The notes under the pieces are model-generated. The model saw only the letters and a list, made by a program, of their open reading frames with translations, was not told where the DNA came from and searched no databases. Shown piece after piece: positions 24,643-33,969 of a stretch of DNA of 64,000 nt (the first letter of the stretch is position 1; each line of letters begins with the position of its first letter). This DNA is from Neobacillus cucumis. Its GTDB lineage: Bacteria; Bacillota; Bacilli; Bacillales; Cytobacillaceae. The stretch spans positions 214,526 through 278,525 of the forward strand of contig NZ_PGVE01000028.1 in assembly GCF_002860255.1 (NCBI RefSeq). The letters are read 5' to 3'. A program made the translations under genes and the position numbers.

Positions 24643-25651
24643 ATGATGATTTTTCCAGCTGTCCCACTAATTGAAAGTCAGGACACGAAGATTGTTTGAC
24701 TGGATCCTGTTTTATCTTTCTCCTATTCTTATACCTTCTTAATACTTTTCTACCATTCAAATTTTCCTCTAATTCTTTTTTTATCATATTCACAATCACA
24801 ATCACTAGAAAATAGGCAATGATTGGCGTAAGGATAGCCCAAGGGGCACGCATAAACTCACTGAAGTTTTGACCAATCAAACCAGCCCACTCATTCGATA
24901 TTGTTGCGGGTTTTGGCGGTTCATCATAACCCATAATTCCCGCCCGATTACGGCCTCCCAAAAACATCCCGAATAGCCCAAGCTGCATCGTAATATGCAG
25001 TGTGCTGATAATCTGCTGAACCGTAAATAGTAACCCGTACGAACGGAGATGGGGCATCAATTGACGCCTGATAATATGCCATTTGCTAGCCCCCATTAAG
25101 TAGGAACTTTGCACATAGTTCGTCTTTAATAAATCATCCGTCACATCTGAAGCAAACATGGTTACCGATGGGATTCCAATAATAACGAGAATAATTATTT
25201 GATAAGTAACGATAGAAAAAATCGCAACATCATTAAATTCACCAGCAATCGGCATCATTAAAATCAGTCCTAAGAGGATGGCCGGTATATAACGAAAAAT
25301 AATAAAAACATCCTGGATATAACTTTTTAAATAAGGGACCCCTATTGATAGAAACAGCCCTAGAGCCCCTCCCAAAACAACTCTTATTAAAGCTACGCCA
25401 AAAGCCGTGATTAGAGTAAATTTCGCACCATATAGTAACAGCAGATGCAAGTCCTCTCCATTTCGATCGGTTCCGAGCAAATGTTTTTCAGATGGGGGAA
25501 ATGGGGCTCTACCAATAACATCTCCCTGTTCATTTGTAACAATGATCTTGTGATTAAAATCCTTGGGACCATAATAAGGGTATAACAGGCTAAGCAATAA
25601 AAGGGCTAATAGGATAGCAGAACCAATCACTGTTTTTGGATACTTTCTCAT
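24641..25651 (-). CDS. Peptide-type ABC transporter permease (DppC/OppC-like)
   Basis: The 336-residue inner-membrane permease has an N-terminal TM segment, an extracellular loop with HLLGTDRNGEDLHLLLLYG (the DppC-family GTDxxGxD motif) and a BPD_transp_1 core with an EAA-like loop (SYLMGASKWHIIRRQLMPH). It would pair with the product of the upstream gene, with which it overlaps by 4 bases (ATGA). No gene for an ATPase or solute-binding protein is next to the pair, unlike normal dpp/opp operons. The C-terminus has an extra basic polar tail after the last TM. Confidence 0.88.
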   Translation of the reverse strand: MRKYPKTVIGSAILLALLLLSLLYPYYGPKDFNHKIIVTNEQGDVIGRAPFPPSEKHLLGTDRNGEDLHLLLLYGAKFTLITAFGVALIRVVLGGALGLFLSIGVPYLKSYIQDVFIIFRYIPAILLGLILMMPIAGEFNDVAIFSIVTYQIIILVIIGIPSVTMFASDVTDDLLKTNYVQSSYLMGASKWHIIRRQLMPHLRSYGLLFTVQQIISTLHITMQLGLFGMFLGGRNRAGIMGYDEPPKPATISNEWAGLIGQNFSEFMRAPWAILTPIIAYFLVIVIVNMIKKELEENLNGRKVLRRYKNRRKIKQDPVKQSSCPDFQLVGQLEKSS

Positions 25652-26523
25652 ATGCTTACTTTCGCCCTTCCTTTAATCATCTTGGATAGTAACCAGCCAA
25701 TTGACTCAATAATCAGTAATGGAATGGTTAACATGAATATAAAGATGACAAGCGTAGTTATATTTCCACCGAGAAGCACTACTTTTAATAATTGTTGATT
25801 AAACCCATTAATATTAAAAATAAATTCTACTAAATAAATATTTGATAATAAGACCCAGACAATAGTCCTTAATTGTATAAAAGCAAGGGGAAAAATATTA
25901 CGCATGATATGGACTAATAGGACCCGTATCTGCCCAATTCCTTTTGCTTTAGCATACTCCGCATAAGGCTGACTTTGTTCCTCAGTAATAACTTTTATTA
26001 GAAACTGTAACATTAAGAATAAAGGTAAAAAAGATACAGTTATTACGGGTACGAAATACGGCTTTTTACCAAAAATTCCATATAGCTGCAAGAACTTTAA
26101 ACCTGTGGTCTTATAAAGGGTGACAACCAAAAACATAAATAAGAAAATAATAAGTAAATCAGGAACACCTTCGAAAAAGTTAATCACATTTTTTAATAGG
26201 TTCCTCACTCTAGCAGAAGATAAGACCACAACAAAGGCAAGGCCGATAGCCAAAATAATAATCAATGATAAACTCAGTAATAAAAGGGTCATGGTATATC
26301 GATAGCTTTCAACCATATCTACTGTATGAAGGAATTCCCAATATTTAGGGTCACTTATAGTAATCAGTCTATGAAAATCGGATCTTACACTCCCCCAAAA
26401 GGTATGTATATTTATTTGCACCCTGTCTTTTCCTATACCTAACAAGGAAGGTAAATTAAAGACAAATAGTAAACTTGCTAGAATTAACACTAATCTTATG
26501 AAAACACGCAAAGCCCGTTTCAT
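25648..26523 (-). CDS. Peptide-type ABC transporter permease (DppB/OppB-like)
   Basis: This permease of about 291 residues has a BPD_transp_1 core and the EAA-type loop AEYAKAKGIGQIRVLLVHIMRNI. The N-terminal signature TM is followed by an extracellular region before TM2, as in DppB. I choose the ATG at 26523, with GGGGG upstream. It forms a heterodimer with the following DppC-like product. The extracellular loop is divergent from textbook DppB. With no binding protein or ATPase nearby, the pair must borrow these from another locus or be specialised. Confidence 0.85.
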   Translation of the reverse strand: MKRALRVFIRLVLILASLLFVFNLPSLLGIGKDRVQINIHTFWGSVRSDFHRLITISDPKYWEFLHTVDMVESYRYTMTLLLLSLSLIIILAIGLAFVVVLSSARVRNLLKNVINFFEGVPDLLIIFLFMFLVVTLYKTTGLKFLQLYGIFGKKPYFVPVITVSFLPLFLMLQFLIKVITEEQSQPYAEYAKAKGIGQIRVLLVHIMRNIFPLAFIQLRTIVWVLLSNIYLVEFIFNINGFNQQLLKVVLLGGNITTLVIFIFMLTIPLLIIESIGWLLSKMIKGRAKVSI

Positions 26524-26651
26524 CTCTTCCCCCATCTCTAAAAATTAGCATGTTAACTATCCGTAAAATTTTGGAATATTTCTCCCATTTTCAATTGTAA
26601 CCTATTTTTCCCAATATTCAATTTAATATTGTTATATAATGGAATTTAAAG

Positions 26652-26674
26652 AGCATGCACATTACTTGCATGCT
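26652..26674 (-). terminator. Likely terminator after the DUF4173 gene
   Basis: AGCATGCA/TGCATGCT (26652-26659 and 26667-26674) with a 7-base loop, and a weak T-run on the minus strand. Confidence 0.6.
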
Positions 26675-26681
26675 TCGATAC

Positions 26682-28142
26682 TTACTTGAATTGTAGTCCT
26701 TTTAATTTTTGAGAAGCTTGTTCTCTTTTAAAATTATACCCTTGCCATGTAGAATTTTCCCTTTGTACATCCATTTGTTTATTACGTAAGATGGTTTCTA
26801 AATGTGGAATGTTTTCTCCCTGTTCATATAGTTGAATTAACCCCAGAACCCCTGTAGAGGATAAACTCCCTAGATAATAGGCATCTATTTTACCGGTTTC
26901 TTCATATCGGTTGATATTTTCTTTCACTACCATTTTGTCTAAATCAATTATGCTAATGGCTGTGTAGTAAATTAATGCAGTTATAAAATAAAAATGAAAC
27001 AGTGAAAGTTTTTCAACCCAAATTTTCACTAATGTATACGTAAATATGACAACTAGAAAAATCATAAATGAATGCACTAAGACCCTTGTGAAAGTAAAGC
27101 CATAGGCATCCTCATACATACTTAAACGTAAGAAGGCGGAGCTGAGCATCACTGCACTTGTTAGGACGAGTATAGTTAGCAAGACCTGCCTCATTATCCT
27201 AATTCCATTTTTTCCGCTGTCTCCCAAGGATAGGACAACAATAGTAATGGATAAATTGATTAATGTAACAAAAAGCAGTTCAAAAAACCCTTTTCTGGCG
27301 TACTCAGCGTAAGTATAATCCCCTTGGAGGCTGCCACTGAAAAAATACTTAAATTGGACGATGGTAAAAAGGATATAGACTATATTGATCAACACCAGGA
27401 CGGTGATGGATATAACCGTATCAAGCTTTAAAGGGGCCTGCCATTCTTGCTTTTTCATGACGGTGACTTGTTTTATATAAAGGACTTGCATCAGGCCAAA
27501 AAAAGCACTCATTGCAATGACAACTACAATGAATCTAAATACTCCTTCTGCATCCACAATCCGAAACAAATCAGGAATATCCCCTACCAGCAGGGCAAAC
27601 TGGCTATCTGCCGTCATTAATAGTCTTAAAACCACAACCAATACTGGTAATGAAATGACCACACCAATCAATATTTTTTTCCAAATTATTATTCTATTAT
27701 CAGCTACATCCTTCTTTGCTAATTTACCAATTGCGCCTGTAAATGCAGCATTATATTTTAATGCAGCAATAATCCTAGAAAAAATATAAAGTATAAAAGC
27801 CGGCTGGTTCCATTTGAAATTTTTCGGACTGGTTACCAGCACAAGATGAAATATAACCAATCCTGGTATCGCTGCAATATTTAAGATATAAAAAAGGATA
27901 TTTTCATTTAGTACATACCCTGCCGCCAATAGCCATATACAAATAACAACAAGGTAGCCAAAACGTTGATGGGAAAACGGGAAAAGACGATACCGCATAA
28001 AAAATACCGCATAAAACGCTGTGATAAATACAAGATAAGAAATCCCAATTATACCTCGAAAAAACGATTCCTCCGCTAAAATTCCAAGCAGTAAGCATAC
28101 GACTAAAAAGAGCCAATCATTCTTGTTTACTTTCATTTTCAT
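26682..28142 (-). CDS. DUF4153/DUF4173-type polytopic membrane protein
   Basis: This 486-residue protein has about 12 predicted TM segments. The C-terminal cytoplasmic motif NINRYEETGKIDAYYLGSLS is typical of DUF4153/DUF4173 proteins. Its biochemical role is not known; related genes often sit beside PadR/HAAS or sensor genes. It has its own promoter region, which contains TAGAAATTCTA, the same 11-mer found over the padR promoter just upstream. It is therefore probably in the same regulon as the PadR and HAAS genes that precede it. GAGGG upstream supports the ATG. Confidence 0.82.
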   Translation of the reverse strand: MKMKVNKNDWLFLVVCLLLGILAEESFFRGIIGISYLVFITAFYAVFFMRYRLFPFSHQRFGYLVVICIWLLAAGYVLNENILFYILNIAAIPGLVIFHLVLVTSPKNFKWNQPAFILYIFSRIIAALKYNAAFTGAIGKLAKKDVADNRIIIWKKILIGVVISLPVLVVVLRLLMTADSQFALLVGDIPDLFRIVDAEGVFRFIVVVIAMSAFFGLMQVLYIKQVTVMKKQEWQAPLKLDTVISITVLVLINIVYILFTIVQFKYFFSGSLQGDYTYAEYARKGFFELLFVTLINLSITIVVLSLGDSGKNGIRIMRQVLLTILVLTSAVMLSSAFLRLSMYEDAYGFTFTRVLVHSFMIFLVVIFTYTLVKIWVEKLSLFHFYFITALIYYTAISIIDLDKMVVKENINRYEETGKIDAYYLGSLSSTGVLGLIQLYEQGENIPHLETILRNKQMDVQRENSTWQGYNFKREQASQKLKGLQFK

Positions 28143-28164
28143 TGTTTATCCCTCTCTTTTTATA

Positions 28165-28201
28165 TAGAAATTCTATATATATAGTTTTACTAGGTATACA
28201 A
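28165..28201 (-). promoter_or_regulatory. Promoter of the DUF4173 gene with the PadR-locus operator motif
   Basis: On the minus strand TTGTAT (28201-28196) and a TATATA-type -10 (16-base spacing) run into the inverted repeat TAGAA-A-TTCTA (28165-28175 on plus; longer arms ATATAGAA/TTCTATAT). The identical 11-mer overlaps the padR -10. Probably a shared operator (inference). Confidence 0.55.
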
Positions 28202-28215
28202 GCAAAAAAAACTGC

Positions 28216-28854
28216 TCATATCGAAGCCTTTCTTCCCCAGCGGTAACCAAGCCAGCTTACTGGGTAAAGAATAATCGTAAAAATGATACAAGCAATAATA
28301 AAAGTTCTGGTAAGCAGCGGAGCAAACCAGGAATGTGGGATGATTTCAAAAAGTGTTAGAAACATCAATAATAAGTTCGGAATCAAAGAAAGCAGGAATG
28401 TTTTTTTTAGTAATGTCCTCCCGCCATGACCAAAGCCTTTTCCAATTTCATAACCAAGGAAGGCCCAAAAGAACATGTACAGAAAGGCAATCAGAGTCGG
28501 AACAGCGGTCAAGTTGTCCCAAACGGCCGTTAACCACTTCCATTCGTAAAGATTGTGTGCCAGTGTTAAAACACTGCCACCACCAAAAAAGACGATATTT
28601 AGTAAAATGAATAACCATTTCATATTACTTGGAGTTACTGACAACTCCTCTTTCCACATATCTGCAATCTCTGCGGGGTTTCCAAGCCTTAATATAATCC
28701 TTTCCATCATCTGATCTTCGTTTGAACAATCGGACGATTCTAAAAGAATTTCATCAATATGGGCCTCATATTCAAGGAGGATACTCTCTTTATCTTGATG
28801 ACTCCCCAACCCATATTTTAATTGTTTTAGAAAATCACTCTTCGGCCGTTCCAT
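28216..28854 (-). CDS. HAAS-domain membrane protein (DUF1700-like)
   Basis: The protein of 212 residues has an N-terminal HAAS-type helical domain (about 1-75; [30 protein letters not shown] and a [11 protein letters not shown] ending), followed by about four TM segments. HAAS proteins are typically encoded right after a PadR regulator and are thought to act as membrane signal modules. It overlaps padR by 20 bases, so translation is coupled. Its partner and ligand are unknown. Confidence 0.85.
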   Translation of the reverse strand: MERPKSDFLKQLKYGLGSHQDKESILLEYEAHIDEILLESSDCSNEDQMMERIILRLGNPAEIADMWKEELSVTPSNMKWLFILLNIVFFGGGSVLTLAHNLYEWKWLTAVWDNLTAVPTLIAFLYMFFWAFLGYEIGKGFGHGGRTLLKKTFLLSLIPNLLLMFLTLFEIIPHSWFAPLLTRTFIIACIIFTIILYPVSWLGYRWGRKASI

Positions 28855-29182
28855 GCTTGCTTCTCCCTATTACCTTGTTCATTACTTGAACAAAATCCTG
28901 CCATTCACGTGTCTTTTCACCTAACAATTTATGGCCAGCACTAGTAATCCGGTAGTATTTACGTGCTGGTCCCTTTTCTTGCTCCACCCAGTAACACTCA
29001 ATGTACTCCTGCTTTTCAAGCTTATGGAGGGCAGGGTATAACGTTCCTTCTTTAACGCTCAAACCATTATTACTACGCATTTCTAGTTCTTTTACTAATT
29101 CATAGCCATACATATCACGCTCGTTTAGTAATTGAAGCAAAATTAAGGATGTACTCCCCTTTACCAATTCGCGATTAAACAT
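28835..29182 (-). CDS. PadR-family transcriptional regulator
   Basis: The 115-residue PadR winged-helix repressor has the recognisable sequence [28 protein letters not shown], the [17 protein letters not shown] recognition segment and the wing [13 protein letters not shown]. Its short C-terminal helix for dimerisation fits subfamily 2. It probably autorepresses through the inverted repeat overlapping its -10 and may also control the DUF4173 gene, which carries the same motif. The inducer is unknown. Confidence 0.93.
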   Translation of the reverse strand: MFNRELVKGSTSLILLQLLNERDMYGYELVKELEMRSNNGLSVKEGTLYPALHKLEKQEYIECYWVEQEKGPARKYYRITSAGHKLLGEKTREWQDFVQVMNKVIGRSKHGTAEE

Positions 29183-29212
29183 TTTCTCACCTACCTAGAA
29201 TTTTTAGGTACA

Positions 29213-29246
29213 TAGAAATTCTACAGTTAATTTCCTCCATTGTAAA
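29213..29246 (-). promoter_or_regulatory. padR promoter with overlapping operator-like repeat
   Basis: On the minus strand TTTACA (29246-29241), exactly 17 bases and TAGAAT (29223-29218) form a strong promoter. The -10 is embedded in TAGAA-A-TTCTA (29213-29223 on plus). A further CCTA...TAGG pair (29194-29208) follows. The overlap suggests autorepression by PadR. Confidence 0.65.
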
Positions 29247-29275
29247 GGTGATTTTTTACATTTTCAAAAAATAAA

Positions 29276-29299
29276 AGTGGCGATTAAAAAATCGCCACT
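29276..29299. terminator. Terminator downstream of the 57-residue protein gene
   Basis: Perfect inverted repeat AGTGGCGATT/AATCGCCACT (29276-29285 and 29290-29299), followed on the minus strand by TTTATTTTTT. Confidence 0.85.
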
Positions 29300-29301
29300 A
29301 A

Positions 29302-29475
29302 TTATTTCATTTTTACATTCTTTTTCTGTCTTTGGATCACTTGGTCGCGTTCTCCGCCGTCAGATAATTCTTCCGAAAATTCGTGTCCTGCCAATTTCCC
29401 TGTAAACTCTCCTGTTTTTAGGGTTTTTGGAGATAGATTGTTATTTGGTGCGGCTTGTTCATTCCAATCTTTCAT
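29302..29475 (-). CDS. Small hydrophilic protein of unknown function (57 residues)
   Basis: The protein begins MKDWNEQAAPNNN, is charged and polar, lacks cysteines and TM segments, and ends in a basic tail (QRQKKNVKMK). I choose the ATG at 29475, with GAGGTGAT upstream; a longer in-frame reading lacks a ribosome site and would start inside the upstream terminator. A strong terminator follows. Such small soluble proteins in bacilli are often sporulation-related, but nothing here proves it. Confidence 0.6.
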   Translation of the reverse strand: MKDWNEQAAPNNNLSPKTLKTGEFTGKLAGHEFSEELSDGGERDQVIQRQKKNVKMK

Positions 29476-29520
29476 TTTTATCACCTCATGTTTAGTATCT
29501 AACGTTTCAGTGACTTTATC

Positions 29521-29564
29521 CCAAAACAAAAACGTTTGGACAAATCCAAACGTTTTTGTTTTGG
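29521..29564. terminator. Terminator at the end of the roc operon
   Basis: A 19-bp perfect inverted repeat (29521-29539 with 29546-29564; core AAACGTTTGG/CCAAACGTTT) with a 6-base loop, located directly after the rocE stop. Confidence 0.85.
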
Positions 29565-31007
29565 TTAAATGATCATTTTTTTATTTTCATTAAGATTTAA
29601 TTCTTGTTCGGCTCCTCCATCCAATTCACGATACTTCTTAATTCTTAAATGATAAATTATATAACAGGCCACGACAAATGGAACTCCTAAATAAAGGGCA
29701 AGACGCTGTTCTGAATCAAAGGCTAAACTGGCCAAAACAAGACAGTTTAATGTTAATCCAATAAGCGGAAGGATAGGATAAAGCGGTGTTCTAAATTTTA
29801 AATCCTCCACATTTCCTCCCTCACGAATGAATTTTTTACGAAAAGCAATTTGTGAAGCCGTAATGGATATCCAGCCTACTTGTGCGCCTAGTCCCGCAAC
29901 GGAAAGCAGCCATACAAAGACGGTTTCTTCTGCAAAAAATCCAGATAATAGAGATAATAAGGCAATTCCAATCGTTAAAACGAGAGCATTAAATGGAACA
30001 CCTTGCTTATTGACCTTTGTTAGTCTTCTGCTTGCCATCTTCTCCTTGGACATCGCATAAAGCATACGTGTTGCAGCATAAAGTCCTGAATTCGCAACAG
30101 AAAGTAAGGCTGTTAAGATGACAAAGTTCATAAGGTCTGCTGCATATGGAATACCAATGCTGTCAAACACGACAACGAACGGGCTTTCCACCACTCCAGC
30201 TTGTTTCATCGGAATTAAACTGGCTAAAACAAAAATAGCTAAGACAAAGAAAAATAGTGTACGCCAAACCGTTTGTTTGATTGATCGCGGGATGGTTTTC
30301 TCAGGCTCTTCACTTTCACCTGCTGCTATACCAATTAATTCCGTTCCTTGAAACGAGAAGTTTACAGTAATCATTGTAATAAGTAAGGCTGTAAATCCAT
30401 GTGGCAGCAGGCCATGGGATGTGAAATTTGTTAAAAATGGTGCTGCCTGCCCGCCCTTCATGTGGATCAAGCCAAACATCGCTGCTCCGCCAAGGACAAT
30501 AAACGCTAAGATAGCGAAAATTTTTATACTCGAAAACCAAAATTCTGTTTCGCCAAACGCTCGTGCAGATAACGCATTAAGTGAAAATAGAACAATAGCA
30601 AAAATAGCACACCATATCCAAACAGGTGAAGCAGGAAACCATCTTTGCATAAGCTGACCTGCTGAGAGTAACTCTAATGCAACAGTGACGGACCATCCTA
30701 ACCAATAGAGCCATCCAAGAGCAAAACCTGTCCCGGGACCAATAAATTTAGTCGTATAGGTTTGGAAGGAGCCTGAAACCGGCATAGCAACTGATAATTC
30801 ACCTAAACAAAGCATGGTTAAAAACATTATAAATCCGCCGACAACATAGGATAAAATAGCGCCCATTGGACCGGCTTGGCTAATTGTATAACCAGACCCC
30901 AAGAAAAGCCCAGATCCAATGACCCCTCCTAAAGAAATCATAAATAAATGCCGTGTCTTCATCGTCCTTTTCAACTCATGAGTTGAACTATTTTCCTGTA
31001 AATTCAT
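29565..31007 (-). CDS. rocE: Amino-acid permease RocE-type (arginine/ornithine uptake)
   Basis: The protein is 480 residues with 12 TM segments, of the amino acid-polyamine-organocation superfamily. Its N-terminal consensus MKTRHLFMISLGGVIGSGLF and the motif FQGTELIGIAAGESE align well, from memory, with Bacillus subtilis RocE. It imports arginine or ornithine by proton symport, feeding the degradation enzymes of the same operon. It is the last gene of the operon, before a strong terminator. Confidence 0.92.
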   Translation of the reverse strand: MNLQENSSTHELKRTMKTRHLFMISLGGVIGSGLFLGSGYTISQAGPMGAILSYVVGGFIMFLTMLCLGELSVAMPVSGSFQTYTTKFIGPGTGFALGWLYWLGWSVTVALELLSAGQLMQRWFPASPVWIWCAIFAIVLFSLNALSARAFGETEFWFSSIKIFAILAFIVLGGAAMFGLIHMKGGQAAPFLTNFTSHGLLPHGFTALLITMITVNFSFQGTELIGIAAGESEEPEKTIPRSIKQTVWRTLFFFVLAIFVLASLIPMKQAGVVESPFVVVFDSIGIPYAADLMNFVILTALLSVANSGLYAATRMLYAMSKEKMASRRLTKVNKQGVPFNALVLTIGIALLSLLSGFFAEETVFVWLLSVAGLGAQVGWISITASQIAFRKKFIREGGNVEDLKFRTPLYPILPLIGLTLNCLVLASLAFDSEQRLALYLGVPFVVACYIIYHLRIKKYRELDGGAEQELNLNENKKMII

Positions 31008-31081
31008 TCAATTTCCCCCTTCTTTTAATCAAGAATGCGCTTTCAATAACTTTCCACCTGAATGGCTAGGGGACAATTATT

Positions 31082-31336
31082 TTAATCACTGCCGGTTATA
31101 AGCAAATCATCTTTAATGACTGCCAGGGCAGTTTCCACATCAACTTTTTGGCCGTCCTTCACCTTCAAAGAAGTAATATGTCCGCTAATGCCTACAGAAA
31201 TCTCCACCATATTACCGTTGGAAGCCTTAATTAAAAACAGCTTCTCCCATTCATATACATGGTTATTTTTCTCAGTAAGAACTTTCTCAACGGTCCCGGA
31301 ACAAGGACAGTAAATTGTTTCTTCGCACCTTGGCAC
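31082..31336 (-). CDS. Biotinyl/lipoyl-like small protein within the roc operon
   Basis: The gene encodes about 84 residues with a barrel-sandwich hybrid pattern: CPCSGTVEKVLTEKNNHVYEWEKLFLI, then VGISGHITSLKVKDGQKVDVETALAVI. The two halves match the biotin/lipoyl carrier fold, but the modifiable lysine motif (MKM-type) is missing: the corresponding turn reads KASNGNMVEIS. It is therefore probably not biotinylated or lipoylated. Cysteines occur near the N-terminus (PRCEETIYCPC). The likely start is GTG at 31336, with AAGGAG 8 bases upstream. It lies between rocG and rocE, 49 bases after rocG. Function unknown. Confidence 0.75.
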   Translation of the reverse strand: MPRCEETIYCPCSGTVEKVLTEKNNHVYEWEKLFLIKASNGNMVEISVGISGHITSLKVKDGQKVDVETALAVIKDDLLITGSD

Positions 31337-31385
31337 TTTCTCCACTCCTTATTTGATTTCATATAGACAAAGCGATATTCATTCT

Positions 31386-32678
31386 TTATACCCAACCACG
31401 GAAGCTTGAGGCTTCTGCTACTTTTTTTATCCCAACCATGTATGCCGCTAAACGCATATCCACTTGGTGTGCCTTAGCTGTTTCGTAAATTGTATTAAAG
31501 GATTTAATCATTACCTTTGCAAGCTTTTCTTCTACCTCTTCTTCAGACCAATAATACCCCTGATTGTTTTGGACCCATTCAAAATAAGAAACTGTAACAC
31601 CGCCAGCACTTGCCATTATATCTGGAACAAGCAGAATGCCTCGATCCGTTAAGATCGACGTTGCCTCAAGTGTGGTTGGTCCATTTGCCGCTTCCACCAC
31701 TATAGAAGCCTTAATATTTGCAGCATTTTGCGAAGTAATCTGGTTTGAAATAGCCGCAGGAACAAGAATGTCACAATCTAACTCCAAGAGTTCTTGGTTT
31801 GTAATAGTGTCTTTGAATAATTGCGAGAAAGTCCCAAAGCTGTCTCTTCGATCAAGTAAGTAATCAATATCGAGGCCGTTTGGTTCGTAAACACCGCCAT
31901 ACACATCAGAAACAGCTATAACCTTTGCCCCAGCGTCGTGCAAAAATTTAGCAAGATAACTTCCGGCATTACCAAACCCTTGAATCACAACGCGTGAACC
32001 TTTTAATTCCATGCCCTTCTTTTTAACTGCCTCTTCAATACAGATAGTCACACCAGCTGCAGTTGCTGTTTCCCGGCCCTTTGAACCGCCCAGGACAAGA
32101 GGTTTACCTGTAATAAATCCCGGTGAGTCAAACTCACGTAAACGACTGTACTCATCCATCATCCATGCCATGATTTGCGAATTCGTATATACATCTGGGG
32201 CAGGAATATCTTTCGTTGGCCCAACAATTTGGCTGATTGCCCTTACATAACCGCGGCTTAATCTTTCTAGCTCTCTAAATGACATTTTTCTTGGATCGCA
32301 TATGATTCCACCTTTACCGCCGCCATATGGAAGGTCGGTAATACCACACTTTAAACTCATCCAAATAGACAATGCCTTGACTTCTTCTTCATCCACTTCA
32401 GGATGGAAGCGGACACCACCCTTTGTTGGTCCTACGGCATCATTATGCTGTGAACGGTAGCCAGTAAATACTTGAACTGTCCCGTCATCCATCCGTACAG
32501 GTATCCGAACGGTTAATACTCGAAGTGGATCCTTTAGCAGCTCATACATTTCGTTTGTATATCCTAACTTATTCAATGCTTTTTGAATGACTGTTTGCGT
32601 GGAGTAAAACAAATTTAACGACTCTTGTTCTTTTTGTTGTTCCTTTGACATTTCTTCAACCATTCGATTAGCAGCCAT
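31386..32678 (-). CDS. rocG: NAD-type glutamate dehydrogenase RocG/GudB
   Basis: The 430-residue hexameric-type glutamate dehydrogenase converts glutamate to 2-oxoglutarate and ammonia, the last step of arginine/proline catabolism. The substrate-binding segment LPYGGGKGGI carries the catalytic lysine region, and the Rossmann motif is VIQGFGNAGSYLAKFL. Length and sequence fit the catabolic RocG/GudB type of bacilli. AAGGGGTG precedes the ATG. It sits downstream of rocD in one operon under RocR/sigma-54 control. In B. subtilis RocG also tethers GltC; the same here is only inference. Confidence 0.93.
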   Translation of the reverse strand: MAANRMVEEMSKEQQKEQESLNLFYSTQTVIQKALNKLGYTNEMYELLKDPLRVLTVRIPVRMDDGTVQVFTGYRSQHNDAVGPTKGGVRFHPEVDEEEVKALSIWMSLKCGITDLPYGGGKGGIICDPRKMSFRELERLSRGYVRAISQIVGPTKDIPAPDVYTNSQIMAWMMDEYSRLREFDSPGFITGKPLVLGGSKGRETATAAGVTICIEEAVKKKGMELKGSRVVIQGFGNAGSYLAKFLHDAGAKVIAVSDVYGGVYEPNGLDIDYLLDRRDSFGTFSQLFKDTITNQELLELDCDILVPAAISNQITSQNAANIKASIVVEAANGPTTLEATSILTDRGILLVPDIMASAGGVTVSYFEWVQNNQGYYWSEEEVEEKLAKVMIKSFNTIYETAKAHQVDMRLAAYMVGIKKVAEASSFRGWV

Positions 32679-32712
32679 CTATGCCACCCCTTATTCTGAT
32701 AGAGTTTTAGTT

Positions 32713-33912
32713 TTATGATAAAACGGTCTGAATCTTCTCAATAGCCCAATCAATCTCTTCTTTCTTTATAATCAGTGGGGGCGCAAAGCGAATAACTGTA
32801 TCATGGGTTTCTTTGCATAATAACCCTGCTTCTTTTAATTGTTCGCAATAAGGTCTTGCTTCTTCGGTTAATTCCACTCCGATAAACAAACCTTTCCCGC
32901 GAATTTCTTTAATAATCGGAGTCTCGATCGCTTTTAACTGTTCAAGAAAATACTTACCTAATTCAAGCGAGCGTTCTGCTAAACGCTCCTCCTCGATTAC
33001 ATCTAAAGCAGCAAGTGAAACGGCACACGCAAGAGGGTTTCCGCCAAAAGTAGAACCGTGTGAACCTGGATTAAACACTCCCAATACATCGGAGTTTGCT
33101 ACTACACAGGAAATGGGGAAAACTCCGCCTCCAAGAGCTTTTCCTAAAATTAACATGTCAGGTGCAACATTTTCCCAGTCACAGGCAAACATTTTACCTG
33201 TACGTGCTAAACCAACTTGAATTTCATCGGCAATAAATAATACATTATTATCTTTACACAAGTCAGAGGCTTGTTTTAAGAATCCTTCGGGAGGTAAAAT
33301 AATTCCTGCTTCCCCTTGAATAGGCTCCATTAAAAATGCCGCTGTATTCGGAGTAATCGCGCCCTTCAATGCCTCTAGGTCTCCATATGGAATTAATTTA
33401 ATACCAGGAAGCATTGGACCAAATCCGCGCTTATATTCTGGGTCAGAGGATAATGACACCGCTCCCATTGTCCGGCCATGGAAGTTACCTGTACAAGCAA
33501 TAATCTCAGCTTGATTCTCAGCAATCCCTTTTACATCATAGCCCCAGCGGCGGGCGGCTTTTAGAGCGGTTTCGACCGCTTCAGCCCCCGTATTCATCGG
33601 AAGCGCCATATTTTTATTCGTTAATTTACAAATCTTTTCATACCATGGACCCAGCTGGTCATTGTGGAAGGCACGAGAAGTAAGTGTTACCTTGTCTGCT
33701 TGGTCTTTTAGCGCTTGAATGATTTTCGGATGGCGGTGCCCCTGGTTCACTGCAGAATAAGCACTTAACATATCCATATAGCGATTACCTTCTGGACTTT
33801 CAACCCATACCCCTTCTGCTTTCGCAATTACGATTGGCAGAGGATGATAGTTATTAGCACCAAATTTATTTGTTTGTTCTATGATTTCGGTTGTTTTAGT
33901 TGTGATCGTCAT
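32713..33912 (-). CDS. rocD: Ornithine aminotransferase RocD
   Basis: This 399-residue PLP-dependent class III aminotransferase transfers the delta-amino group of ornithine to 2-oxoglutarate, giving glutamate semialdehyde. Clear motifs include [14 protein letters not shown] and the PLP-lysine region [15 protein letters not shown]. The N-terminus [18 protein letters not shown] is characteristic of bacterial ornithine aminotransferases. AAAGGGGG lies upstream of the ATG. The product feeds RocA, encoded just upstream. Confidence 0.95.
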   Translation of the reverse strand: MTITTKTTEIIEQTNKFGANNYHPLPIVIAKAEGVWVESPEGNRYMDMLSAYSAVNQGHRHPKIIQALKDQADKVTLTSRAFHNDQLGPWYEKICKLTNKNMALPMNTGAEAVETALKAARRWGYDVKGIAENQAEIIACTGNFHGRTMGAVSLSSDPEYKRGFGPMLPGIKLIPYGDLEALKGAITPNTAAFLMEPIQGEAGIILPPEGFLKQASDLCKDNNVLFIADEIQVGLARTGKMFACDWENVAPDMLILGKALGGGVFPISCVVANSDVLGVFNPGSHGSTFGGNPLACAVSLAALDVIEEERLAERSLELGKYFLEQLKAIETPIIKEIRGKGLFIGVELTEEARPYCEQLKEAGLLCKETHDTVIRFAPPLIIKKEEIDWAIEKIQTVLS

Positions 33913-33969
33913 TATGTTTTTCCCCCTTTATTCTAGGAGAGCGATGATTATGCCCTCCCCGTTACAATC

